A DNA stretch of 20,287 bases, from NCBI GenBank assembly GCA_045637205.1, contig JAZTYY010000023.1, forward strand, positions 1-20,287. Direction: 5' to 3'. The translations under genes and the position numbers were made by a program. Each line of letters begins with the position of its first letter. The stretch's first letter is position 1. Under the pieces are notes generated by a model. That model was not told where the DNA came from, ran no database searches, and saw nothing but the letters and a program-made list of their open reading frames with translations. This document shows, piece by piece, positions 1-7,311 of the stretch. The DNA comes from RGIG4608 sp045637205 (GTDB taxonomy: Bacteria; Bacillota; Clostridia; Oscillospirales; CAG-272).

Positions 1-208
1 CTTGCTTCAAAAGAAAAAGCGTTATAACCGTTTTGATAGCAAAACCATTTAGCCGCTTTTCTTTGGCAAAAAGAGCCGCAAAGAAAAGCTAACAAAAGAA
101 ACGGCGAATACAGGGCTACGCGCCCCGTACCCGCGCCACTGCGCGTGGAGCGCCACCTTTAAAAAGGTGGACGAAACAATCGCGAAAAGTGAGTGCGAAC
201 ATCCCGAT
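1..208. repeat. Structured intergenic repeat, left edge cut
   Basis: This gene-free stretch is dense in inverted repeats. An 11-bp perfect pair (55-65 with 79-89, GCTTTTCTTTG and its complement) forms a hairpin. A GC-rich run at 117-152 holds CCAC/GTGG pairings. A perfect 8-bp hairpin sits at 153-170 (CCACCTTT, loop AA, AAAGGTGG). A 62-codon reading frame crosses it on the minus strand (49-237), but it has no ribosome binding site and low-complexity content, so I regard it as non-coding. I recognise the composition as resembling dispersed intergenic repeats of gut Clostridia, but copy number cannot be seen here. The true left boundary may lie outside the window. Confidence 0.5.
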
Positions 209-223
209 AAATCAAAATTTGAA
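209..223. repeat. 15-bp motif repeated inverted at 20115-20129
   Basis: AAATCAAAATTTGAA here is exactly the reverse complement of 20115-20129. With one mismatch the identity extends outward through CGAY (CGATAAATC here, CGACAAATC there). In both places the motif sits between a gene's flank and a structured repeat, suggesting a common repeat boundary. Confidence 0.55.
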
Positions 224-235
224 ATTGTTACAAGC

Positions 236-262
236 AAAAAGGAACTCCCCAGCGGGAGTTCC
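236..262 (-). terminator. Terminator of the asnS-aminotransferase operon
   Basis: GGAACTCCC (241-249), loop CAGC, GGGAGTTCC (254-262) form a perfect 9-bp stem. Read on the minus strand it is followed by five T (complement of 236-240). It lies 14 nt past the aminotransferase stop codon. Confidence 0.85.
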
Positions 263-276
263 CTATTTTTACATCA

Positions 277-1563
277 TTAAATTATATCAAGCATTTTTTC
301 AACACTCGCAATCTTAACACATAAGCAAAGGATGTTCATTGCCTTTTGAAGCTCATCGTTATCAGGATACGTCGGTGCAATTCGGATATTTCTATCTCTT
401 AAATCGTTTCCGTATGGGAACGTTGCACCAACGGTCGTAAGCACAACACCTGCTTTTTTAACAAGCTGATAGGTGCGCTTTGCACATCCGTCAAGTGTAT
501 TCAAGCTGACAAAATATCCACCGTTGGGATCTGTCCAAGTGGCAATTTCTGCTTCGCCAAGCTCCTTTTGGAGTGTGTTTTTAACAATATCAAATTTCGG
601 TCTGATAATCTCGGCAAGCTTCATCATATGTGCACGGATATTATCGGCATTACCAAAATATTTAACGTGTCTTATTTGATTAATCTTATCAAATCCAATA
701 GTTTGAGCCGCTAAAATAGGACGAATTTGATTGAAATTTCGTGTGCTTGTAGCAAAAATTGCTACCCCTGAGCCCGGAAAAGAAATTTTTGACGTGGATG
801 CGAAATAGAACACTCTATCAATATGACCACAAGTCAAACAAATATCAAAAATGTCAACAAGCTCATCTCGTTTATCGGGATAAAGATCGTGCACAGCATA
901 TGCATTGTCCCAAAAGATACGAAAATCATTTGCAGCAGTTTTCATCTTCGCAAGTCTTTCAACAGTTTCTGGAGAATAGGTTATACCCTCAGGATTTGAA
1001 TATTTCGGACAGCACCAAATTCCCTTGATACTATCATCTCTTGCAACAAGCGCTTCAACTGCATCCATATCGGGCCCCGTGGGTGTCATATCAACTGTAA
1101 TCATCTCAATACCGAGTGATTGACAAATGGCAAAATGACGGTCATATCCGGGGGCGGGGCAAATAAACTTAACCACGGGCAATTTGCACCATGGCTTTGC
1201 ACTGCCAAGGACACCGTAAAGCATTGCACGTGCAACGGTATCATACATAAGGTTAAGTGACGAGTTACCTGCAACGAAAATATTTTCGGGGGGAATATTT
1301 AAAAGGTCAGAAAAAAGCTTCTTTGCCTCGGGAATACCCTCCAAAATACCGTAATTTCGATAGTCAACACCCTTATCGTTGATGCAGTCCTCGCTCTTTG
1401 ATATACAGTCGAGCATACCCGTCATCATATCGAGCTGCTCCCTGCCGGGTTTGCCGCGCGAAAGGTCGAGTGAAAGACCCATTTCGCAAACATTTTTATA
1501 TTCATTTTTAAGCTCAAGATAAAGTGCCTCAAGCTGCTCGGGTTTCATTTCAGTATATTTCAA
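277..1563 (-). CDS. Aspartate aminotransferase, class I subgroup Ic (PLP-dependent)
   Basis: Pyridoxal-phosphate enzyme of fold type I, expected to interconvert aspartate and 2-oxoglutarate with oxaloacetate and glutamate in the cytoplasm. With the start chosen here (428 aa) the visible family residues are the SRGKPG substrate loop near residue 35, YSNPEG with the cofactor-contacting Asn190, WDNAY with Asp219 that pairs with the pyridine nitrogen, and STSKIS with the Schiff-base Lys259. The whole-protein pattern fits the long subgroup Ic/MocR-relative aspartate aminotransferases rather than the shorter Ib type. The start is TTG at 1563-1561, because AAAGGAGG lies 8 nt upstream. A frame extension to 1632 would run through a palindromic repeat and has no ribosome binding site. 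It is second in an operon after asnS, which makes asparaginyl-tRNA from the product of aspartate metabolism. Exact substrate preference is inferred from family. Confidence 0.88.
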   Translation of the reverse strand: MKYTEMKPEQLEALYLELKNEYKNVCEMGLSLDLSRGKPGREQLDMMTGMLDCISKSEDCINDKGVDYRNYGILEGIPEAKKLFSDLLNIPPENIFVAGNSSLNLMYDTVARAMLYGVLGSAKPWCKLPVVKFICPAPGYDRHFAICQSLGIEMITVDMTPTGPDMDAVEALVARDDSIKGIWCCPKYSNPEGITYSPETVERLAKMKTAANDFRIFWDNAYAVHDLYPDKRDELVDIFDICLTCGHIDRVFYFASTSKISFPGSGVAIFATSTRNFNQIRPILAAQTIGFDKINQIRHVKYFGNADNIRAHMMKLAEIIRPKFDIVKNTLQKELGEAEIATWTDPNGGYFVSLNTLDGCAKRTYQLVKKAGVVLTTVGATFPYGNDLRDRNIRIAPTYPDNDELQKAMNILCLCVKIASVEKMLDII

Positions 1564-1606
1564 AATGAACACCTCCTTTATGAATACTTTTGATGAATAA
1601 TTGTAG

Positions 1607-1626
1607 GGGCGATTCACGAATCGCCC
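1607..1626. repeat. Palindromic hairpin in the asnS-aminotransferase gap
   Basis: GGGCGATTCACGAATCGCCC is a 9-bp perfect inverted repeat with a 2-nt centre. It occupies the otherwise bare 80-nt gap between the asnS stop and the aminotransferase TTG start. It lacks a T-run on the minus strand, so it is not a standard terminator. It looks like a small dispersed palindrome that could stabilise or partly separate the two messages. Confidence 0.6.
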
Positions 1627-1643
1627 ACACAAGTTAAATATTA

Positions 1644-3038
1644 TTAAAATTCAGCGTTGCCTGTTGTTCTTGGGAATGCTTCAACGTCACGGATGTTAGA
1701 AACACCTGTCATATACATAATAAGACGTTCAAATCCAAGGCCAAAGCCTGCGTGACGGCAACCACCGTACTTACGAAGCTCAAGATACCACCAGTAATCG
1801 TCGGGGTTAAGCTCGAATTTAGCCATTGCTTCAAGCAATTTTTCCATTCTCTCCTCACGCTGTGAGCCACCGATAAGCTCAGCAACACCGGGAACGAGCA
1901 TATCTGCTGCCGCAACTGTCTTGCCGTCGTCGTTTTGGCGCATATAGAATGCCTTGATATCCTTGGGATAATCAGTTACGAATACGGGTTTCTTGAAGAT
2001 TTCTTCAGTGAGATATCTTTCATGCTCTGTCTGAAGGTCCATACCCCAGTATACAGGATATTCAAATTCGTGGCCACAATTCTGCAATTTTTCAACTGCT
2101 TCAGTATATGTGATTCTGCCAAATTCACTGTTTACAAGAGCTGTAAGTCTTTCAATAAGACCTGTGTCGAAGAATTTGTTGAAGAATTCCATTTCAGCAG
2201 GACAATTTTCCATAACGTAGGAAAGAACGAACTTCATCATATCTTCAGCTGTGTCCATATAGTCTGTAAGATCTGCAAAAGCAAGCTCGGGCTCTACCAT
2301 CCAGAATTCAGCCGCATGGCGCTGTGTGTTGGAGCGCTCTGCACGGAAGGTGGGGCCAAATGTATATACGTTTGCAAATGCCATGGCATATGTTTCAACG
2401 TTAAGCTGACCTGAAACCGTAAGACCTGTCTTCTTGCCGAAGAAGTCCTGTGTGTAATCAACCTCACCGTTTTCAGTTCTTGGGGGATTGTTAAGGTCAA
2501 GTGTTGTTACCTGGAACATTTCACCTGCACCCTCACAGTCACTACCTGTAATAAGAGGTGTGTGAACGTAAACAAATCCTCTATCTTGGAAGAATTTGTG
2601 AATTGCATAAGCCGCAACGGAACGAACACGGAAAACAGCATTAAATGTGTTTGAACGGGGACGAAGATGCGCAATAGTTCTCAAGTATTCGAGCGTGTGG
2701 CGCTTCTTCTGCAAGGGGTAGTCGGGAGTGGATGCGCCCTCAACGTCAATCACCTCTGCTTTAAGTTCAAAGGGCTGCTTTGCTTCGGGAGTGAGCTCTA
2801 AAGTTCCCTCGATGATAAATGAGCAACCAACGTTTTGCTTTGCAATTGTTTTATAATTTTCAAGCTTTGCATCCTCAAAAACAACCTGAAGATTCTTAAA
2901 ATAGCTACCATCGTTAAGCTCGATGAAGCCGAACACGTTGGAAGCACGAATTGTTCTTGCCCAACCTGCAACAGTAATTTTTTGTCCCGCAAATTTTTCG
3001 GGAGATGCAAAGATTTCTTTAATAGTAATGCGTTTCAT
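1644..3038 (-). CDS. asnS: Asparaginyl-tRNA synthetase
   Basis: Class IIb aminoacyl-tRNA synthetase that charges tRNA-Asn with asparagine in the cytoplasm. At 464 aa it has the usual full length. The N-terminal OB-fold anticodon-binding domain occupies about residues 17-105 (ITVAGWARTIR onward). The catalytic domain follows, with class II motif 2 at about 231-245 (FRAERSNTQRHAAEF) and motif 3 at about 431-439 (GFGLGFERL). The THTPLI/SDCEGAGEMF type segment near 160-176 favours AsnRS over AspRS and over archaeal-type enzymes. The start ATG has AGAAGG upstream. A consensus promoter lies at 3089-3117, giving a leader of only about 44 nt, so there is no room for a T-box. It heads an operon with the aspartate aminotransferase. 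In Bacillus subtilis aspB and asnS are also adjacent, in the opposite order. Confidence 0.96.
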   Translation of the reverse strand: MKRITIKEIFASPEKFAGQKITVAGWARTIRASNVFGFIELNDGSYFKNLQVVFEDAKLENYKTIAKQNVGCSFIIEGTLELTPEAKQPFELKAEVIDVEGASTPDYPLQKKRHTLEYLRTIAHLRPRSNTFNAVFRVRSVAAYAIHKFFQDRGFVYVHTPLITGSDCEGAGEMFQVTTLDLNNPPRTENGEVDYTQDFFGKKTGLTVSGQLNVETYAMAFANVYTFGPTFRAERSNTQRHAAEFWMVEPELAFADLTDYMDTAEDMMKFVLSYVMENCPAEMEFFNKFFDTGLIERLTALVNSEFGRITYTEAVEKLQNCGHEFEYPVYWGMDLQTEHERYLTEEIFKKPVFVTDYPKDIKAFYMRQNDDGKTVAAADMLVPGVAELIGGSQREERMEKLLEAMAKFELNPDDYWWYLELRKYGGCRHAGFGLGFERLIMYMTGVSNIRDVEAFPRTTGNAEF

Positions 3039-3088
3039 TTTTATACCTTCTTTTTGATTTTATTTATTAAAATAAAAAATTCCTATAC

Positions 3089-3117
3089 ATTGTAACACAA
3101 ATTTATATATATTTCAA
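3089..3117 (-). promoter_or_regulatory. Sigma-A promoter for asnS
   Basis: On the minus strand: TTGAAA (-35, complement of 3112-3117), a 17-nt spacer, then TACAAT (-10, complement of 3089-3094) preceded by TGT as an extended -10. The predicted transcript start is about 3082. Confidence 0.8.
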
Positions 3118-3170
3118 GGGTTTAGATGATTTTTGTTTAATTTTTGATTTATCCAGTAGTTTGTTAGCAA

Positions 3171-3328
3171 TAACTCTCGCCTCCATCTGACGAGGGAGGT
3201 GGATTTTGATGTGTACTCTTACACATCAAAAGACGGAGGGAGAGATTAATTTTAAAGTAACTTTTCCTTTGGAACTCTCCCTCAGTCGCTAACGCGACAG
3301 CTCCCTCGATAGAGGGAGCCGAGAGCTT
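3171..3328. repeat. MITE-like structured repeat, about 160 bp
   Basis: This element fills most of the 335-bp gap between the lipoprotein gene and the asnS promoter. Its outer ends are imperfect terminal inverted repeats: AACTCTCGCCTCC on the left, and AAGCTCTCGGCTCCC when the right end is read in reverse complement. Inside are a perfect 12-bp hairpin (3204-3215 with 3220-3231, arm TTTTGATGTGTA), a 13-bp pair with one mismatch (3232-3244 with 3275-3287), GTCGC/GCGAC at 3285-3298, and CTCCCTC-GATA-GAGGGAG at 3301-3318. A 64-codon minus-strand frame (3164-3358) crosses it but is built from repeat sequence and lacks a ribosome binding site. The hairpins may also end the helicase-lipoprotein transcript. 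I recall near-identical CTCCCTCAGTCGC-type repeats from gut Clostridia, but cannot count copies here. Confidence 0.7.
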
Positions 3329-3373
3329 GTGCTCAATCTCAACTCCACAACACTCCACAAATTGTACAAACCG

Positions 3374-3865
3374 TCAATCTTCCTGCACTTGATATTCAAA
3401 AAACTCGTTCACCAAATCGGTGTAATACGTTATTGAACTAAAACAACCCGCAAACGCTGAAACTTCACCGTTTTCTGAAAAGTAACCTATATAATCCCTT
3501 CCAACGATTAAAAATTTGCCGTTTTCATAATTAACTCTTATGCAAACGCCGTCCGGAGAGTCACATCTATAATACGTATGCATAATTTCAGTACTTTGAA
3601 AAGCCATTGAAAAAGCGTCAAATTTTTCATTATCCAATACCTCTATTATTTCAACTCTGCTATTATCAAATGCAACCAAATCGTCCGAATGATCGGGAAC
3701 CCAAGAAATAAAATCCTTTTGGTCAGGATTATTATAACGAATTAATTCAATTGAAACCACATCTTTAAGATACTCCTCCGTCGGACTATACATAATTGGA
3801 TCACAAGATGATAAAGTCAACGCGATTAAAATCAAACACAAACTTATAATAGTTACTTTTTTCAT
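3374..3865 (-). CDS. Small putative lipoprotein of unknown function
   Basis: A 163-aa protein with a lipoprotein signal: MKKV basic start, a hydrophobic stretch at about residues 4-18, and a lipobox LSSC with Cys21 as the expected lipidated residue. It should be anchored on the outer face of the membrane. The mature part is mixed alpha/beta in character with no family signature I recognise; two further cysteines occur around the HTYYRCDSPDGVC segment and one near the C-terminus. The start at 3865 is chosen because AAAGGAG lies just upstream and the signal peptide begins there; a TTG extension to 3895 would overlap the helicase and spoil the signal. It begins 14 nt after the helicase stop codon, so it is probably co-transcribed, although a functional link between a surface lipoprotein and a DNA helicase is not apparent. 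Confidence 0.78.
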   Translation of the reverse strand: MKKVTIISLCLILIALTLSSCDPIMYSPTEEYLKDVVSIELIRYNNPDQKDFISWVPDHSDDLVAFDNSRVEIIEVLDNEKFDAFSMAFQSTEIMHTYYRCDSPDGVCIRVNYENGKFLIVGRDYIGYFSENGEVSAFAGCFSSITYYTDLVNEFFEYQVQED

Positions 3866-3879
3866 AACAATCTCCTTTG

Positions 3880-6306
3880 CTAATTTTCCTTCCAAAACTC
3901 TTTAACCTGACCTGCAAGATCCTGTGCGGAGTGACAATACTTCGCGTGCGACCAATGAAGTGGGAACATCATTTTATACTGCTCGGTCGCGTATCTATCG
4001 TCAAGCAAAACAACGACTCCACGGTCGTTTTCGGTGCGAATTACTCTACCAGCCGCCTGAAGAATTCTATTCATTCCGGGGTAGGTATAGGCATAATCGT
4101 AACCACCCTCGCGAGTATTATCAAAATACTCCTTCATAATGTTTCTTTCGTTTGAAATTCCGGGCAAGCCAACGCCTACAATTATTGTACCGATAAGGCG
4201 CGAGCCGGGTAAGTCAACCCCCTCAGAAAAGCTACCGCCAAGCACACAAAAACCAAGTCGAAGAACACCTTCATCGTCCTTAAACTGCGCCAAAAATTCC
4301 TCTTTTTGAGCATAATTCATATTCGTGCTTTGGGCAAAAACCTTTACCTTGGGATATGTCCTTTCGAACTCCTTTTGCACCTCGTTCATATACTTATATG
4401 ACGGGAAGAAAACGATATAATTCCCCGCCTTACCCGAAACTGTACCTGCAATGCAGGATGCAATTTTCTTATATGACGACTCCCTCTCTTCAAATCTTGT
4501 ATTGACGGAATCAACACAGAAAAGACCAAGATTATTTTGCTTAAAGGGTGACGGCAATTGCACCTTAATGCTATTCTTATCACCACCCAAAATATCTGAA
4601 AAATAGTCAATGGGCTCTAAAGTGGCAGAAAACATTACGCTTGAAACTGCTCTGCTGTGGCAAAGAGCCAACTGATGCGATGGGTCAAGGCAAGAGAGTC
4701 TAACCTTAATATCACCACCCGAAACCTCAATAAAGAACATATAATGCTCATCATAAAGCTCCGAAATTTTCTTATACTTCATTATATCCCCATATAGACG
4801 CTTAACGTCGTTTAAAATGGGAGAAATTCTGTTTTTTCTAATCCATGCGCCCATAACTGACGCCAATTTATCAACGTATTTTTCAATTTCGGTATAGGCA
4901 TTTTTGCTTATATAATACCCTTGCTCTTCACCCTTGTCATTTTTGAACATATTGTCACGGCAAAGCTCCTTTGACTTTTCCAAAAGATGCAAAAAGCCGT
5001 CCATTTCGTTCAAAATTTCACTATCGTGTGGTGGCAAAAGAGAAGCCAACTCCTCAAGTGAATTTCGCGAAAGAGATGCTGAATACATATCAATCGCACG
5101 GTCGGGCAAATTGTGTGCCTCGTCAATGAGAAATACGTATTTACCATTTTCCCCACCCTCTCCAAAGTATCTTTGGAAATAGATAATTGGGTCAAAAATA
5201 TAGTTGTAATCGCAAATAATTACGTCACAAAGAAGGGATAAATCAAGGGATAATTCATATGGACATACCCTGTGCTTTTTAGCAATGGTGTCTATCAGTG
5301 AAAGCGTATATCCACTATAATTTTCAACAAGCTCCTTTATAGCATCATTCACGCGATCGTAATACCCGCGGGCAAATTCGCAATCAAATGAATTACAAAA
5401 ATTGCCTGCACTTTGCCCACTTGCAATCTTTTTTGCACAAAGACAAACACTGTCCTTTGCAGTAATTACAATGGTTTTAAGCTTTGCACCTGCCGAATGG
5501 AGTTTTTTCATAGCACCCCAAGCCTCACGCCTTGTGCTTGCCTTGGCAGTAAGATAAAATATCTTATCCACCCTACCCTCAGAAAGCGCTCTTACAGCAG
5601 GATAAAGCGAAGAAACAGTCTTTCCAATTCCCGTAGGAGCTTGAACAAAAACGTTCTTTTCCTTTGTAATGCCACGGTAAATTGACTTAATCATCTTTTC
5701 TTGACCGTCCCTTATTTCAGTATATGGAAACGGCACTTTTTTTGCCCTTGGCAATATTTCATTTTTGCGCTCAAGCATCAATTTTCCAAAGAAATCAGCG
5801 CGCTCTAAAAGTGAAAGATAGCTTTTTCTCAACGCTTCAATAGTGAAGCTATCTTCAATTATTTTAAGCTTTTTACTCTCCTTGAAGCAAAAAACGATTC
5901 TAACGTTAACTCGTGATATGGAATGCTTTGTTGCATAAAAATATGCATCGGTTTTAAGCAATGCAATATCATAATTGCTTGGAAATGCACCGTCATCTAT
6001 AAATCTCTTTTCAACAAATTTATCAACAAATCCCACGTCACCCGATTTATATGCACGGTCGATTATGGTGCTAACGGTATAGTAAGTACCATTGATTTGC
6101 ACCGTATTATTTACCTCATAAAGCATTCTCAACGGCTCGTGAGCGCGGTCATAGTCGGGCATTTGAGACAAAAATGCATCAAATCCCTTGCTTTGCAAAT
6201 TCATGCCACGTGGCATTTTCGAATCAAGGTCGGAGGGGCGTGCAACAAGTGAGCAAAGCTCATTTGCCTGCATTTCTATACAGTATTCACTTTCATTAAA
6301 ATGCAT
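3880..6306 (-). CDS. XPD/DinG-family iron-sulfur DNA helicase
   Basis: Superfamily 2 ATP-dependent 5'-to-3' helicase (808 aa) of the Rad3/XPD/DinG group, expected to act in DNA repair or in resolving unusual DNA structures. Visible motifs: Walker A APTGIGKT at 223-230; an iron-sulfur region with Cys288, Cys290, Cys304, Cys309 and Cys348 (the last in the conserved CPY context); Walker B DEAH at 395-398; SATLEP at 560-565; GSFSEGVDLPG at 691-701; and motif VI QAAGRVIR at 750-757. Residues 1-195 are an additional N-terminal domain. In clostridial relatives, as I remember them, this position carries a Cas4-like PD-(D/E)XK nuclease fold; here I cannot find a convincing catalytic D...(D/E)xK set. 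The ATG start follows AAGGAGG at good spacing and a promoter at 6339-6367. A lipoprotein gene follows 14 nt downstream. Confidence 0.92.
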   Translation of the reverse strand: MHFNESEYCIEMQANELCSLVARPSDLDSKMPRGMNLQSKGFDAFLSQMPDYDRAHEPLRMLYEVNNTVQINGTYYTVSTIIDRAYKSGDVGFVDKFVEKRFIDDGAFPSNYDIALLKTDAYFYATKHSISRVNVRIVFCFKESKKLKIIEDSFTIEALRKSYLSLLERADFFGKLMLERKNEILPRAKKVPFPYTEIRDGQEKMIKSIYRGITKEKNVFVQAPTGIGKTVSSLYPAVRALSEGRVDKIFYLTAKASTRREAWGAMKKLHSAGAKLKTIVITAKDSVCLCAKKIASGQSAGNFCNSFDCEFARGYYDRVNDAIKELVENYSGYTLSLIDTIAKKHRVCPYELSLDLSLLCDVIICDYNYIFDPIIYFQRYFGEGGENGKYVFLIDEAHNLPDRAIDMYSASLSRNSLEELASLLPPHDSEILNEMDGFLHLLEKSKELCRDNMFKNDKGEEQGYYISKNAYTEIEKYVDKLASVMGAWIRKNRISPILNDVKRLYGDIMKYKKISELYDEHYMFFIEVSGGDIKVRLSCLDPSHQLALCHSRAVSSVMFSATLEPIDYFSDILGGDKNSIKVQLPSPFKQNNLGLFCVDSVNTRFEERESSYKKIASCIAGTVSGKAGNYIVFFPSYKYMNEVQKEFERTYPKVKVFAQSTNMNYAQKEEFLAQFKDDEGVLRLGFCVLGGSFSEGVDLPGSRLIGTIIVGVGLPGISNERNIMKEYFDNTREGGYDYAYTYPGMNRILQAAGRVIRTENDRGVVVLLDDRYATEQYKMMFPLHWSHAKYCHSAQDLAGQVKEFWKEN

Positions 6307-6338
6307 AGCGCACCTCCTTAATATAATTTAACTAATAT

Positions 6339-6367
6339 ATTCTAACATACATTTAAGCACTCGTCAA
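6339..6367 (-). promoter_or_regulatory. Sigma-A promoter for the helicase operon
   Basis: Minus strand TTGACG (complement of 6362-6367), 17-nt spacer, TAGAAT (complement of 6339-6344) with TGT directly before it. The predicted start is near 6332, 26 nt before the helicase ATG. It is divergent from the mecA promoter. Confidence 0.75.
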
Positions 6368-6383
6368 GGAATTTCCAATATTT

Positions 6384-6413
6384 TTGCACTATCATTTTTA
6401 GTGAATTTATAGT
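6384..6413 (+). promoter_or_regulatory. Probable promoter for mecA
   Basis: TTGCAC (6384-6389), an 18-nt spacer and TATAGT (6408-6413) precede mecA. An overlapping TACAAT at 6413-6418 lacks a good -35 at normal spacing and would place the transcript start on the Shine-Dalgarno, so the first pair is preferred. The match is only moderate. Confidence 0.45.
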
Positions 6414-6438
6414 ACAATGTATTAGGGAGGAAAAGAAA

Positions 6439-7047
6439 ATGGAATTGATAGTTATTAACGAAAACAAACTAAAAATAATGATGACTAAAAACGACATGAA
6501 ATCCTTCGGCCTTGATGAAAACGAATTCTATTGTTCGGTAACTAATGCAAAAGATATACTTGAAAGAATATTGAATAATTCACCAATACATACAGGATTT
6601 GAAAATATAACGATTGAAGATAAAATTCTTCTTCAGCTTTATCCTGACAAAAACGGAGGGTGTGAGCTATACGTAACCAAAATGATTTTTGACGAAACGG
6701 AGGATATCCCGCTTATGCCCGAAGAAAATGATTATAAATATCTTTTGCCAAAGCCACAAATTAAAATTCCACTAATTTCTTTTAAATTTGATTCACTTGA
6801 GGATGTTATTTCAGCCGCAAAAGAGTTGGTTTTTAGAAATTATGTGTGTGAGGCATCCTTTTATCAAAATCATGATGGAAAATACTATCTCTTCATGAAC
6901 GTGTCAAACAAAAAAGGAGATGCTCAAATAGAATTTTTATCGGAATTCGGTGAAAATACAAATGCCGAAAATTCATATTTAATGCTTTTAGAATACGGCA
7001 AATGCTTGATTAAAAAAGATGCAATAAAGTCACTTGCCGAAATATAA
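6439..7047 (+). CDS. mecA: MecA-family ClpC/ClpP adaptor protein
   Basis: A 202-aa member of the MecA/YpbH adaptor family, which delivers proteins to the ClpC-ClpP protease in Firmicutes (in Bacillus, competence and sporulation regulators). The N-terminal substrate-binding part is recognisable from the opening pattern MELIVINENKLKIMMTKNDM followed by GLDENEF. The C-terminal ClpC-binding domain shows FDSLEDVISAAKEL near residues 116-130, and the DGKYYLFM and FLSEFGE segments that are hallmarks of the family. The acidic linker between them (DETEDIPLMPEEND) is also typical. GGGAGG lies 8 nt before the ATG. The gene is monocistronic: its own promoter at 6384-6413, and a strong two-way terminator at 7051-7080 shared with the converging tRNA gene. 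ClpC itself is not in the window, so the partner is inferred from the family. Confidence 0.88.
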   Translation: MELIVINENKLKIMMTKNDMKSFGLDENEFYCSVTNAKDILERILNNSPIHTGFENITIEDKILLQLYPDKNGGCELYVTKMIFDETEDIPLMPEENDYKYLLPKPQIKIPLISFKFDSLEDVISAAKELVFRNYVCEASFYQNHDGKYYLFMNVSNKKGDAQIEFLSEFGENTNAENSYLMLLEYGKCLIKKDAIKSLAEI

Positions 7048-7050
7048 AAA

Positions 7051-7080
7051 GAAAAAGCAAGCCTTTGGGCTTGCTTTTTC
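7051..7080. terminator. Two-way terminator between mecA and tRNA-Thr
   Basis: GAAAAAGCAAGCC (7051-7063), loop TTTG, GGCTTGCTTTTTC (7068-7080): a perfect 13-bp stem with T-rich sequence on both strands. It stops mecA on the plus strand and the tRNA on the minus strand; the tRNA CCA end abuts it directly at 7081. Confidence 0.9.
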
Positions 7081-7156
7081 TGGAGCTGCTAATCAGAATC
7101 GAACTGATGACCTCGTCATTACCAATGACGTGCTCTACCGACTGAGCCATAGCAGC
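7081..7156 (-). tRNA. tRNA-Thr, anticodon GGT
   Basis: A 76-nt cloverleaf on the minus strand. The acceptor stem is GCTGCTA with TAGCAGC, discriminator T, and an encoded CCA. The anticodon stem is CGTCA/TGACG with loop TTGGTAA, giving anticodon GGT (threonine). The T arm is ATCAG-TTCGATT-CTGAT. The D arm reads GCTC...GAGC with loop AGTCGGTA. All stems pair perfectly. Confidence 0.97.
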
Positions 7157-7175
7157 ATATTCACTTGACTTTGAT

Positions 7176-7204
7176 ATTATATCACAAGAAGATATAAAAA
7201 TCAA
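7176..7204 (-). promoter_or_regulatory. Sigma-A promoter for tRNA-Thr
   Basis: Minus strand TTGATT (complement of 7199-7204), 17-nt spacer, perfect TATAAT (complement of 7176-7181). The predicted start is near 7169, 13 nt before the mature tRNA 5' end. Confidence 0.8.
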
Positions 7205-7311
7205 GACCTTTTTATAATTTTATTTTTATTTTTTGGTTCAGTATTTTTTAATATTAGGATTTTGATATTATTCTTGGTTTGTATTTTTGTTTTTATAGGT
7301 TTGTTATAATA

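Noticed and set aside
49..237. A 62-codon minus-strand frame at the left edge
   Set aside because: Composed of structured repeat sequence, no ribosome binding site, low-complexity product.
1935..2414. A 159-codon plus-strand frame inside asnS
   Set aside because: Antisense shadow of a well-recognised gene; no ribosome binding site or family features.
3039..3088. T-box or amino-acid riboswitch before asnS (and likewise 8910-8949 before trpS)
   Set aside because: Leaders predicted from the promoters are about 45 and 35 nt, far too short for a T-box, and no T-box sequence is present.
3164..3358. A 64-codon minus-strand frame
   Set aside because: It lies wholly within the hairpin-rich repeat and has no start signal; judged non-coding.
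7305..7310. Isolated TATAAT on the plus strand in the 7205-7311 gap
   Set aside because: No -35 at normal spacing and no plus-strand gene follows; AT-rich chance match.
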